Of a DNA stretch of 64,000 bases, positions 43,422-52,171 are shown in pieces (positions within the stretch are counted from its first letter, which is position 1; each line of letters opens with the position of its first letter). Origin of the DNA: CAIWHR01 sp963809965 (GTDB taxonomy: Bacteria > Pseudomonadota > Gammaproteobacteria > Burkholderiales > Casimicrobiaceae). Position numbers and translations under genes: made by a program. The stretch is taken from positions 186,001 to 250,000 of the forward strand of contig CAWELU010000061.1 of assembly GCA_963809965.1 (NCBI GenBank). The letters are read 5' to 3'. The notes under the pieces were generated by a model that was given only the letters and a program-made list of their open reading frames with translations, did not search any database and was not told where the DNA came from.

Positions 43422-44243
43422 ATGAACGCTTACACCATCCGGTTGCGCGCCGCGCTTTGGTGGATCGTGCCGGCCGTGCTTCTGGTATTCGCCATCGGCT
43501 GGGAGACGGACTGGGGCGCGGCGCTCCGCAAGGCGGTGCCCCCCGAGACGCCGATCGTGCCCAAGGCGGTCGACACGGCATTGTTGCCGGAATTCGTGAT
43601 CGACGGTGGCGTGGCGGCGCATACGGAAACCGTGCAGCGAACGCTTTTCAACCCGACACGCCGCCCGGCGCCGGTGTCGCCGCAGGACGGCGCAAATGCG
43701 CGCCTGCAACGTGGCCAGTTCGCGCTTGCCGGAACCACGATTACCGACGGCAAGAGCACGGCTCTGCTGCGCGAGGTTGCCGGGAACAAGACGCGACGCG
43801 TGCAACAGGGCGATTTCATCAACGGCATGCTGGTCGCGAAGGTGGCGCCCGACCGCGTGCGGCTCGCCGTCGACGACGAATGGGAAGAACTGGTGCTCAA
43901 GGTGGCGACCAACCCACGGCCGACCACCGCGCCAGCACCGGTGGCCACAGCGCCGCCCGTCGCCGCGCCGCCCATCGCAGCGCCGGTCGGCGCTGCGCAG
44001 CCGGTTCCGGTACAGCGTCCGGTGCAGGCGGCACCCTCTCCCCAACGGGAGGCAGCGGCGCAATCGCTCGCGGAGCGTAGGCGGGCGGCACGCGCCGCAC
44101 AAGCCGCGAACAATGCAGCCCAGGCGGGAGCCGCGGGCGCCGCTGCGGATGGTGCAGCCGGAACGGGCGCAACCCAGAGTATGACGTTTGATGACGTCAA
44201 TCGAGCCTACCAGCAACGCAATCCTGGAGCCGCCAAGAAATGA
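43422..44243 (+). CDS. GspC/PilP-like periplasmic link protein
   Basis: 273 residues. One N-terminal membrane span (about 12-27) is followed by a homology region like that of GspC and PilP (RGQFALAGTTITDGKSTALL, QGDFINGMLVAKVAPDRVRL), which contacts the secretin N0 domain. The last 100 residues are Ala/Pro/Gln-rich and disordered, ending with SMTFDDVNRAYQQRN. There is no PDZ domain. Position just before gspD supports the link role. Some annotations of such genes use GspN. Confidence 0.72.
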   Translation: MNAYTIRLRAALWWIVPAVLLVFAIGWETDWGAALRKAVPPETPIVPKAVDTALLPEFVIDGGVAAHTETVQRTLFNPTRRPAPVSPQDGANARLQRGQFALAGTTITDGKSTALLREVAGNKTRRVQQGDFINGMLVAKVAPDRVRLAVDDEWEELVLKVATNPRPTTAPAPVATAPPVAAPPIAAPVGAAQPVPVQRPVQAAPSPQREAAAQSLAERRRAARAAQAANNAAQAGAAGAAADGAAGTGATQSMTFDDVNRAYQQRNPGAAKK

Positions 44244-44362
44244 CGATGACGCCATCACGTTTGCGACGCCATCCCTTTCGGTCGTTTCGCGCGGCCGCAG
44301 CCCGACACGCGCCTGCGTGTCGCTACCCGTGCCGTCGCTGGTACGAAACCCGGATACCAACG

Positions 44363-46691
44363 ATGCCGACGATTCGACCCCTGCCGACGACGCTTGCCGT
44401 GGCGTTTTCCGCTTTGGTTGCCGCTTGCGCCAGCCAGGCCCCGGCGCCGGGCGAGACCGCGTCGCCCGCGACGGCCCGCCCAGCGCAAGTCCAGAATGGC
44501 GGCGCGATCTCACCCGCACTCGCCGACGCGGCGCAGCGCGCGCAGGCGCCGGGCCTGCCGACTGCGGAGGACAAGGCCCGCATGTTCAAGGGGACCGGCG
44601 TACTGGTGAAAGGTCAGCAACCGGGCGGCGGGCTACCGCCAGGGTCTCCTGTCCAGCAACAGGGTGGCGGCGTCGTGCTGAACTTCGAGGCCGCCGACTT
44701 GCGCGAGGTGGTCCGCAACATTCTTGGCGATATCCTGAACGAAAGCTACGTGATCGATGCGGCAGTCGGCGGACAGGTGACCATCCGCACGTCGGCCGGC
44801 ATTCCGCGCGAGGCGTTGCCCGCAACGCTCGAGACACTGCTGCGGATGAACGGCGCGACGATGGTGAAGGACGGCGGCATCTACAAGATCGTTCCTAGCG
44901 CCGCGGCGGTGCGCGGCAACGTGACGCCGCAGCTCGGCAACTCGCAGCGGTCGCTGCCGCCCGGTTTCTCGGTCCAGATCGTTCCGCTGCGCTACATCGG
45001 CGTGCGCGAAATGATGCGGATCATCGAGCCGTTCGTGAAGGATGCGACGGCGGTGCGCCCCGACGACCTGAGGAACCTCCTGGTGCTCTCCGGCACCGAG
45101 CGCGAATTGCGGCATCTCATGGAGACCATCGACATGTTCGACGTCGACTGGATCGCCGGCATGTCGGTGGGCCTGTTCACGCTGCAGAACGCGGATGTGA
45201 AGGCAGTAATGCAGGAACTCGACAAGGCGGTCGGCGATCGCGCTACGAGCCCGCTGACCGGCATCCTGCGCGTCATCCCGATCGAGCGGATGAACGCGAT
45301 CCTGGTGATCACGCCGCAACCGGCGTACCTCGACGAGGCGAAGAAATGGATTACCCGCCTCGATCAGCCGGGGTTCGGCGAGGGTCCGCGCTTCTACGTC
45401 TTCAGCTTGCAGAACCAGCGCGCGGAAAAGCTGGCGCCGCTGCTGGCGCAGGCGTTTACGGGGCGTGCCACGCAACCGTCCGCGCCGAGTGCCCCGACGC
45501 TTGCACCCGGAACCCCGCCCGGCACGATCGTATCGCCACCGACGTTCCAGCCGCAGTCCACGGCTGTCGCGCCACAGGTCGTGATCCAGGATCAGCGCGC
45601 ACCAACCACCGCAGCGGGAGCGGCGGGTGCAGGTGCAGCGGGGCGCGGCGCAGCGGGAGCCGCCGATGGCGTCGGTGTCGTTCGCAACGTCCAGGTGGTC
45701 GCCGACAAGGACAACAACACGCTGCTGATCGTGGCGACGCCCGGCGAGTACGCGTTGGTCGAGGCGGCGATCAAGAAGACTGGATGTCCCGTCGCGACAG
45801 GTGATGATGGAAGTCACGATCGCGAACGTGACCCTGAACGACGAGCTCAACTTCGGCGTCGACTGGCTGTTCAAGGGCGGCGCGCCCTCGGGTCGCGGTT
45901 CGGGCGGATTGATCCTCGGCCCGGGATCGACGGCGGGAAACCCCGCTGTGCCGCCGGGAACGGGAACCGCAGCAAATCCGGTGCTCGGAATCGCGCAGGG
46001 GTTCACCTACATCATCAACAACGCGAATTTTCCCGGTGGCATCCAGGCGGTCCTGCGCCTGCTCGACACCTACGGCGACACGAAGGTCATCGCCAACCCG
46101 CATCTTGCAGCGCTCGACAACCAGAAGGCGACCATCAAGGCGGGCGACAAGATTCCGATCTGCCAGCAGACGTTTGTCGGCAGCGGTACCGGCACCGTGG
46201 TCAACAACGCGGTCTCGACGACATCGCAGTACATCGACACCGGAGTTCTGCTGCAGGTGACGCCGCACATCAACGCGGGCGGCCTGGTCACGCTGGATGT
46301 GCAGGTCGAAGTGAGCATCCCGGGGCCGCTACCCACCGACTGTAACGGGCTCGCGCCGACGATCAATACGCGGTCCCTGCAGTCGATCCTGAATGTCCAG
46401 TCGGGGCAGACGATGGTGATGGGCGGGCTCATTACCGAAAACAAGCAGAACTCGTCGGCGGGACTTCCGCTGATTTCGCGGATCCCGGTGCTTGGCGGAC
46501 TCTTCGGTCAACAGACACTGACCAACAACCGCACCGAACTCGTGATGTTCATCACGCCGCGCGTGGTCGAAAGCGAGCTCGACCTAAAAGGCGTCATGGA
46601 CGACCTTCGGCGACGGATGGAGCGCCTCGAAGATGTCTTTCCCGGTGTCAGAGTGCCCGCGCCGGGCGGCTCGCCAGCTCCGCCCGAGTAG
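44363..46691 (+). CDS. gspD: Secretin GspD, lipoprotein type (apparent frameshift)
   Basis: Start ATG 44363 gives a lipoprotein signal with lipobox LVAAC (C22). N0 begins near VLNFEAADLREVVRNILGD, followed by N1-N3 (VQIVPLRYIGVREMMRIIEP, AVMQELDKAVGDRATSPLTG), the latter with a long Pro/Ala insert. A +1 shift at 45779 follows EAAIKK; the frame resumes with LDVPSRQVMMEVTIANVTLN and runs through the secretin barrel (TKVIANPHLAALDNQKATIK, VMGGLITENKQ, IPVLGGLFGQQ). About 775 residues. It forms the outer-membrane channel. The lipid anchor may replace a separate pilotin. Confidence 0.9.
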
Positions 46692-46954
46692 TCCGCCCGG
46701 TTCGTCGGTGCCGCCCGCATCGGCAAAAACGAGCATTGGTCTGCCGGATCCAGGCCTCATGTTCATCCCCCGCCAATAAAGCGAGCCGGAACAGGCAGAT
46801 GTGATTGGTACGCCAGAAGTAACCAATAGCGAGCGTCGCCAAAACCCGACAAATCTTGGCCTAAAACATGCCGAAACCGTCTCCAAGACCCGACATTCCG
46901 ATGTTGCTTCGTCGCAACAGAAAATATCCTCATTCCCGCCCTTGATGGCGCGCA
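46692..46954. other. Non-coding stretch after gspD, lower GC
   Basis: About 260 bases with visibly lower GC than the operon (for example 46795-46930). I see no gene and no clear terminator for the gsp operon. Confidence 0.45.
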
Positions 46955-46983
46955 TTGACGTCGATGGCCGCTTTCGCTAGGCT
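46955..46983 (+). promoter_or_regulatory. Candidate promoter for the lipoprotein gene
   Basis: TTGACG (46955-46960, 5 of 6 consensus) is followed after 17 bases by TAGGCT (46978-46983, 3 of 6). Transcription from it would give a leader of about 100 bases that contains the inverted repeat at 47001-47059. Confidence 0.4.
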
Positions 46984-47000
46984 TTTATTCGAGGATTGCG

Positions 47001-47059
47001 GCGCCGTAGCGCAGAAGACGTTTGTTCCAGGCGGTCCTCGGTTTATCGCACTACGGCGC
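47001..47059 (+). promoter_or_regulatory. Inverted repeat in the leader of the lipoprotein gene
   Basis: GCGCCGTAG (47001-47009) is exactly complementary to CTACGGCGC (47051-47059), enclosing 41 bases. A transcript could form a long stem-loop about 30 bases before the ATG. It could be a regulatory leader or part of a longer repeat. Confidence 0.4.
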
Positions 47060-47089
47060 TAGACCTGATACGAGCAGGGGCAATCCAGA

Positions 47090-47527
47090 ATGATGCGGCA
47101 GGAATTCGGTTGGTGGATTGCGCGTGTGCGCGGTCTTGTTGTGTTGGCGGTGGGTTTGCCTTTGATGCTCCTTTCGGCAGGCTGCGCGACGCTCGACAAG
47201 GATTCGTCGCCGGAGGCCAAGCAGGCTGCGGTGACCGAGCGGGCGAAGGCGCGCTGGACCGCGGAGATCAAGGGCGATCTGGATGCCGCCTACACCTACC
47301 TGAGTCCGGCCACGAAGGAAGTGGTGTCGCTCGCAGCGTACAAGGGGCGTGGGCGCACCGTGAGGATCACGGCGGCCGATATCGAAAGTGTCAAATGCGA
47401 GGCGTTGTCGTGCAAGGTACGAGTCTTGCTGACGTTCGATCATCGGCTGATGAAGGGAATCCCGACGCCGCTCGAGGAAGATTGGGTAATCGAGGCGGGG
47501 CAGGCATGGTACGTGTCGCGGTTCTGA
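47090..47527 (+). CDS. Small lipoprotein of unknown function
   Basis: 145 residues. A lipoprotein signal ends in LMLLSAGC (C32). The mature part resembles NTF2-like or DUF4440-style folds in outline (ERAKARWTAEIKGDLDAAYT YLSPATKE). A pair of Cys in SVKCEALSCKVRVLL may form a disulfide. No enzyme motif is visible. It sits between the secretin gene and the exported 485-residue protein, transcribed the same way. Confidence 0.72.
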   Translation: MMRQEFGWWIARVRGLVVLAVGLPLMLLSAGCATLDKDSSPEAKQAAVTERAKARWTAEIKGDLDAAYTYLSPATKEVVSLAAYKGRGRTVRITAADIESVKCEALSCKVRVLLTFDHRLMKGIPTPLEEDWVIEAGQAWYVSRF

Positions 47528-47634
47528 CGCTCCAGCGACCGTTGCAAATTTTCCACAGGGAGGATGGTTGACGGGAATGAATCGTTTGGACAAATGAGGC
47601 AGGATGTAATAGCATCGCTCCGTTGTCGGTTCCG

Positions 47635-47646
47635 AAGTGATCACTT
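47635..47646. promoter_or_regulatory. 12-base perfect palindrome before the exported protein gene
   Basis: AAGTGATCACTT lies 30 bases upstream of the ATG at 47677, in an AT-rich leader with an AGAGGAG ribosome site. It could be a dimeric regulator site. About sixteen 12-base palindromes are expected by chance in 64 kb, so only its location speaks for it. Confidence 0.3.
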
Positions 47647-47676
47647 AATTCGCAAACAGAGGAGTCATCACAAACC

Positions 47677-49134
47677 ATGAACACGTTCAAGAAGAAGTCG
47701 CTGATCGCTGCGTTGGCCGGCGCGAGTACGCTGATCGCGGCCGGTGCCGCGCAGGCGGTCGCCATCAGCCCGGAAGGTCTCGGCGAGGTCCTGCTCTATC
47801 CGTACTACACGGTCCGCTCGAAGCTTGACGTGGCGCCGTTCGCCTCGTTGTTGTCCGTCGTCAACTCGACGGCGTCGGCGAAGGCGGTCAAGGTCAGGTT
47901 CATCGAGGGCAAGGCCAGCAAGGAAGTGCTTGACTTCAACCTCTTCCTGTCGGCGAAGGATGTCTGGACGGCCGCTATCATTGATCGTCCAGTTGTTTCG
48001 GGGACGGAAGGCGGCGCCGGAATCACGACCGTCGACAACTCCTGCACGCTGCCACCGATCCCCCCAACCGTGACCGTGCCATTCTTCAACTACGCCTATG
48101 TCGGCGATCCGGTGGGGGATGATTCGCTCGACCGCACCCGCGAGGGGTATGTCGAAATCATCGAGATGGGTGCGATCAAAGACGGCACGGCAACGTGGAG
48201 CGCCGTCACCCACTCGAAGGGCACGTTGAACGTGCCGACTTGCAAGCTGGGCGACACCGCCACGATTACCAGCCAGATCGACGGCAATACGGGTGGTCTG
48301 TTCGGCACGATGACGATAATCAATGTGCTGGCCGGAGAAGATTTCTCGGTCGACGCCGTTGCCCTCGAGGGTTTCGCGCCTGGCGAAAATCTGTACCAGC
48401 CCCCGGGCGACGTCCTGCCGAACCTTGCCAGCGGCCTTCCGTTTGCACTCAACATCCTCAACGATCCGGGCTCGGTGTTCGGCGTCACGGGTGTATACAG
48501 CTATTGGGGCGATTCCATCGACGCGGTCAGCGCGGTCATGATGCGCAACAGCGTGATGAACGAGTTCGTGCTGGATACGAGCACGCGCTCGGGCACCGAC
48601 TGGGTCGTAACGATGCCGACCAAGCGCTATTACTATGATGAGGTCACACTGGCCAACGGTACGACGGTTGGCGAGGTGCTGAATCTGTTCCAGCGCAACC
48701 TGGGCCCGAACGGCGCCTGCGACGACGTCGAACTGACGCAGTACGACCGCGAAGAGCGCACGGTGTCGACGCCGCAAAACTTCTCGCCACCGCCACCCAC
48801 GCCCAGGGCGTCGATTTGTTGGGAAGCCAACGTGATCACGTTCAACAACTCGAACGTGTTCGCATCGAAGAATCGGGCCAACTTCGTGACGGCATTCCAG
48901 AATGGCTGGGTGAACATGGCGTTCACCGGGGGCGCGTCGGGCTTGCCGCAGGCCGGTGTGCACCAACTCGTCGATAATGACTTGCAGACGTTCGTTGGCC
49001 TGCCCGTGATTGGGTTCGCAGCCTGGACGTTCAACAACGGCATGCTGACCGATTCGGCTGGAAAGCTGATCCAGTCGCAGTACGGCGGCAGCTACGTCCA
49101 CAAGTACAAGACGCAGATCGACAACATCTTCTAA
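47677..49134 (+). CDS. Exported 485-residue protein of unknown function
   Basis: A clear signal peptide (MNTFKKKSLIAALAGASTLI...AQA, cleavage about residue 27) is followed by an entirely non-membrane, beta-rich protein. The block ISPEGLGEVLLYPYYTVRSK, SVVNSTASAKAVKVRFIEGK and LDFNLFLSAKDVWTAAIID resembles a family of exported proteins of unknown function that I recall from gamma- and betaproteobacteria. Five Cys lie in the mature part. It starts 150 bases after a lipoprotein gene and follows the type II secretion operon, so it is a candidate substrate or surface protein. A strong terminator follows. Confidence 0.75.
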   Translation: MNTFKKKSLIAALAGASTLIAAGAAQAVAISPEGLGEVLLYPYYTVRSKLDVAPFASLLSVVNSTASAKAVKVRFIEGKASKEVLDFNLFLSAKDVWTAAIIDRPVVSGTEGGAGITTVDNSCTLPPIPPTVTVPFFNYAYVGDPVGDDSLDRTREGYVEIIEMGAIKDGTATWSAVTHSKGTLNVPTCKLGDTATITSQIDGNTGGLFGTMTIINVLAGEDFSVDAVALEGFAPGENLYQPPGDVLPNLASGLPFALNILNDPGSVFGVTGVYSYWGDSIDAVSAVMMRNSVMNEFVLDTSTRSGTDWVVTMPTKRYYYDEVTLANGTTVGEVLNLFQRNLGPNGACDDVELTQYDREERTVSTPQNFSPPPPTPRASICWEANVITFNNSNVFASKNRANFVTAFQNGWVNMAFTGGASGLPQAGVHQLVDNDLQTFVGLPVIGFAAWTFNNGMLTDSAGKLIQSQYGGSYVHKYKTQIDNIF

Positions 49135-49165
49135 AGATCCATTTTCCGAGAACGCTGCATTTGAA

Positions 49166-49189
49166 GGGGGGCGCAAGCCCCCCTTTTTT
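49166..49189 (+). terminator. Strong rho-independent terminator
   Basis: GGGGGGC (49166-49172), loop GCAA, GCCCCCC (49177-49183), then six T. It ends transcription of the exported protein gene 32 bases after its stop. Confidence 0.95.
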
Positions 49190-49222
49190 CTATCCCATCT
49201 GCATGAGGGTATGACAATTGCA

Positions 49223-49252
49223 TTGCAGGAGTGGCGCAGGATCTGGTAGAAT
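49223..49252 (+). promoter_or_regulatory. Candidate promoter for the 310-residue exported protein
   Basis: TTGCAG (49223-49228) and TAGAAT (49247-49252) with an 18-base spacer match 4 and 5 of 6 consensus bases. A strong AGGAGGG ribosome site (49267-49273) follows, 4 bases before the ATG. Together with the upstream terminator this makes the gene its own transcription unit. Confidence 0.55.
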
Positions 49253-49277
49253 TTGCAGAATTTTCTAGGAGGGCCCG

Positions 49278-50210
49278 ATGGCCGCACCATACGCGTTTCG
49301 TTCGGTGGCGTTTTCATGTGCCACGTTGCTGACTTCCCACTTGGCGTTCCTTCCAGCGTACGCCGCAAATACCCAGCAGTCTGGTCTCCAGGTCCTCGAT
49401 CCCGCGAATGTTTGCGGCAGTTGGGAGTGGGGCGGAACGCCAAATGCCCCGACACTGACCTGTGTCGCTGCGGCGGCAGCGGGTGCGCCGACTTGCACGA
49501 CCTCGGCGACCCCGAACCCGGTGTCGGCGAGCGGCGGCACTGTGACGCTGGGCGTCAACTGCACCGGCGGAACGGCCCAAGCATGGACGACCAGCCTTGC
49601 GGGCGCCACGATAAGCGGGAACACCATGACCGTGCCTGCGAACACGGGCGGGTCGCGCGCTGTTGTTGCCAACGTACAAGCCTGCAGCACGACGACCTCC
49701 GTTTGCGCGACATTCTCCGCGCAGACGACGCAATCGGGTGTATCGGCGCCGCCGGCACCATCGCCAACCGGCGGATTCCCGTCGACCTGCGGCAACCTCG
49801 CGGTGATCCCGTTCAACAAGGGTTCGGCCGACCTCGCGTACGAGCTGCGTTACGACGTCACCGGCATGTCGGGCACGACTGTCGCGATGGGCCGCTTTAC
49901 GACCGGTGCCGCCGGCCAAGACACGGCGCAGTTCGGGCTGGCCGACGTGACCGGGACCAACGCGGCCTATCGCAAGATGTATGTATCCGCGTCTGCCTGC
50001 GATTTTGCCGGCGCCGCGGGTACTGCCGGTCCTTCGCTGTATCCGACCTTCCGTTATACGGTCGGTGCCAATCCGCCCAAGCTCGGCTACACCAACCTCC
50101 AGCCCAACACCACATACTACGTAATGGCGAAGCAGGAATCCTCGGCCGGTTCGAACTGTACGACTGGGGGTTGCGGCTTTAGCCTCGTTCTGCACGCGAC
50201 ACAGAATTGA
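49278..50210 (+). CDS. Exported Ig-like protein of unknown function
   Basis: 310 residues. A signal peptide runs to about residue 29 (LTSHLAFLPAYA). The middle (about 73-155) looks like a bacterial Ig-like domain, with PTCTTSATPNPVSASGGTVT and Cys pairs that probably form disulfides. A Pro-rich linker (SAPPAPSPTGGFPSTCGN) leads to a second beta-rich domain (about 175-310) with LAYELRYDVTGMSGTTVAMG and a closing CTTGGCGF. There is no membrane anchor, so it is periplasmic or secreted. It follows the gsp operon and the 485-residue exported protein. Confidence 0.72.
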   Translation: MAAPYAFRSVAFSCATLLTSHLAFLPAYAANTQQSGLQVLDPANVCGSWEWGGTPNAPTLTCVAAAAAGAPTCTTSATPNPVSASGGTVTLGVNCTGGTAQAWTTSLAGATISGNTMTVPANTGGSRAVVANVQACSTTTSVCATFSAQTTQSGVSAPPAPSPTGGFPSTCGNLAVIPFNKGSADLAYELRYDVTGMSGTTVAMGRFTTGAAGQDTAQFGLADVTGTNAAYRKMYVSASACDFAGAAGTAGPSLYPTFRYTVGANPPKLGYTNLQPNTTYYVMAKQESSAGSNCTTGGCGFSLVLHATQN

Positions 50211-50243
50211 TCGCCACGAACAAGCGATCGCTCCAACCCTTCG

Positions 50244-50267
50244 AGCCCCGCCACGGCGGGGCTTTTT
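50244..50267 (+). terminator. Rho-independent terminator
   Basis: AGCCCCGCC (50244-50252) pairs with GGCGGGGCT (50255-50263), followed by a T run. A second perfect hairpin, GTGCGCCC-GGCA-GGGCGCAC (50272-50291), follows at once. Confidence 0.9.
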
Positions 50268-50391
50268 CTTTGTGCGCCCGGCAGGGCGCACGTACTTGGA
50301 GGTGGAACGCGTCTTTGCATTCGGGACCGCGGCCGCGGTGCCCCACCCCCGGCGTGATCGGAATCCGCTGGCAAAGGCGCGAGCGTTCCGG

Positions 50392-50397
50392 TACAAT
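50392..50397 (+). promoter_or_regulatory. Candidate -10 element upstream of vapB
   Basis: TACAAT within TTCCGGTACAATC, the same string as before argB, lies 35 bases before the antitoxin ATG. Confidence 0.45.
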
Positions 50398-50431
50398 CCA
50401 GCCTATTGTCTAGCTGGTTGCGGGAGGCGTC

Positions 50432-50674
50432 ATGCGCGAGGTCGGGGCTTTCGAGGCCAAGAACAAGTTCGGCACGTTGCTCGATTGGGTCGAAAAGGGC
50501 GAGGAAGTCGTCATAACTCGACGCGGCAAGGCGGTTGCGCGGCTCGTTCCCGGGGCGAGTGGCTTCGACCGCGAAAGGGCCGCACGGGCCGTTGCCAACA
50601 TCCTTGCCCGGCGCGCCGGCGTCACGCTTGGCGGTGTCAAGATCAGGGATCTGGTGAGTGAAGGCCGTCGGTGA
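50432..50674 (+). CDS. Antitoxin of VapBC-type pair (Phd/YefM-like)
   Basis: 80 residues. The N-terminus VGAFEAKNKFGTLLDWVEKG and VVITRRGKAVARLVP are the Phd/YefM DNA-binding fold. The C-terminal helix (from about 45) would wrap the toxin. It overlaps the toxin gene by four bases, which ensures coupled synthesis. Such antitoxins repress their own promoter. Confidence 0.9.
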   Translation: MREVGAFEAKNKFGTLLDWVEKGEEVVITRRGKAVARLVPGASGFDRERAARAVANILARRAGVTLGGVKIRDLVSEGRR

Positions 50675-51084
50675 GCTTGGTCATCGACAGCTCGATCACG
50701 CTCGCCTGGTTCTTCGAGGACGAGAGGACCGACCGCGCCGACAATGTGATGCGCCAGGTCGCGAAGGCGGGTGCAGTGGTCCCGTTGCTGTGGCGACTGG
50801 AAATCGCCAACGGTCTGCAATCCGCAGTGCGCCGCAAGCGAATAGATGCAGCCTTTCGCGACGCTTCGATTGCGGACCTGCGTATGCTTCCCATTGCCGT
50901 AGATTCCGAAACGGATCGCCATGCCTGGGACACTACCCTGACCTTGGCGGAGCGTTGTCAACTTTCGCTCTACGACGCCGCATACCTCGAACTCGCCCAC
51001 CGGCTGCGTCTGCCACTCGCTTCGCTTGATCACGCGTTGCGGGCCGCTGGGCGGGCCCTCCGGATTGCATTGCGACCCGTTTGA
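50671..51084 (+). CDS. VapC-family PIN-domain toxin
   Basis: 137 residues from GTG 50671. The four acidic residues of the PIN nuclease are in place: D6 in VIDSSI, E44 in WRLEIANGL, D102 in LYDAAYLELA and D120 in ASLDHAL. VapC enzymes cut tRNA or rRNA at specific sites and arrest growth when the antitoxin is lost. The target here cannot be inferred. No mobile-element genes flank it. Confidence 0.9.
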   Translation: MSLVIDSSITLAWFFEDERTDRADNVMRQVAKAGAVVPLLWRLEIANGLQSAVRRKRIDAAFRDASIADLRMLPIAVDSETDRHAWDTTLTLAERCQLSLYDAAYLELAHRLRLPLASLDHALRAAGRALRIALRPV

Positions 51085-51159
51085 GGGTCCGGCGCGATAA
51101 CATCAAGGCGTGCTTTCGACAGCGCCTTTGCGACACCCTTCTCGGTACCTTGATCGGCC

Positions 51160-52104
51160 ATGAGAACACGACACCCGATTTCCGCATCGATTCTGCTGCG
51201 CGCCTGCGCGGCGCTCCTGACCTGTCTCGCCGCGACGGCGTTCGCGGCGGACGATCCGGTTCTGCTCTCCAACGGCACGCTGGAAGTGCGTCGCAGCGAC
51301 TACGAGACGGAATTGCTGCGGCTTGCTCCCGACATGCGGGGAAGTTTCGCCACCGCTCCCGCGCGCGTTTACGAGCTGCTCGAGAAGATGCTCTACAACA
51401 AGCTTTATGCCGCCAAGGCCCGTGAGGAGAAGCTCGACCAGGATCCGGCGATCCAGCGCCGGCTGGCGCTCGAAACCGAGCGCTTCTACGGCATCGCCTA
51501 CACGACCTGGCTGGAGGAGAAAGCGGCGCAGGAATTCGACGCCGACCTTCCCAAGTGGGAAACCCGCGCGCGCGAGCTCTATACGATCGACCTGGCGAAG
51601 TACGTGCGGCCGGAGCGAGTTTCCGTTTCGCACATTCTGTTCAAGACCGACAAGCGCTCGACCGAGGACGCGCGCGCTCTCGCGGCGCAGGCCGCAGCCC
51701 GGGCAGGCGCGGGTGAAAACTTCAACGAGCTTGCGCGCAGCCTCTCCGAGGATGCGACGGCAAAGCGCAACGACGGACGGATCGATTATTTTCCGCGCGG
51801 GGGAAATCTCGATCCGGCATTCGTGAATGCGGCGTTCGCGCTGAAGAATCCGGGCGATGTAAGCGAGCCGGTGCAATCCCGTTTCGGGTGGCACGTCATT
51901 CGGCTGGAGGGGCGCCAGGCCGCCAGCCAGCGCAGCTTCGACGAGGTGAAGGCGCAGATCATCGCCGAGTTCAAGCGGAAGTTCGTCGACGATCGGCGCA
52001 ATGCGGCGCTCGCGCAGGTCCGGGCAACGCCGGGAACGCAGATCAACAAGGAGGCGATCGACGCCCTGATCGTCCCGATGCCGGCTTCGCCGCGCGCGAA
52101 ATAA
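51160..52104 (+). CDS. Parvulin-type peptidyl-prolyl isomerase, periplasmic
   Basis: 314 residues. Signal peptide about 1-29 (ending AATAFA). An N-terminal helical SurA/PpiD-like region holds LEKMLYNKLYAAKAREEKLD. The parvulin domain runs from VRPERVSVSHILFKTDKRST through ARSLSEDATAKRNDGRIDYF to FGWHVIRLEGRQ. A charged C-terminal helix follows. It should help fold outer-membrane or secreted proteins. It sits between the toxin pair and the glycan locus. Confidence 0.88.
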   Translation: MRTRHPISASILLRACAALLTCLAATAFAADDPVLLSNGTLEVRRSDYETELLRLAPDMRGSFATAPARVYELLEKMLYNKLYAAKAREEKLDQDPAIQRRLALETERFYGIAYTTWLEEKAAQEFDADLPKWETRARELYTIDLAKYVRPERVSVSHILFKTDKRSTEDARALAAQAAARAGAGENFNELARSLSEDATAKRNDGRIDYFPRGGNLDPAFVNAAFALKNPGDVSEPVQSRFGWHVIRLEGRQAASQRSFDEVKAQIIAEFKRKFVDDRRNAALAQVRATPGTQINKEAIDALIVPMPASPRAK

Positions 52105-52171
52105 CGGGCGGCGCGCGCCAGCGGTGCCGGATCCGGCGGTCATGGCATCGCGTTCTTGCTATCCTGCGCCC

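Noticed and set aside
47000..47060. tRNA-like structure
   Set aside because: There are 9-base arms but no T or anticodon arms, no CCA end and the wrong length.
47668..49455. 595-residue minus-strand frame opposite the exported protein gene
   Set aside because: The plus strand has a signal peptide, ribosome site, promoter-like region and terminator. The minus frame has none.
50432..51084. Prophage or integrative element at the toxin-antitoxin pair
   Set aside because: No integrase, attachment repeats, tRNA or phage genes are nearby.
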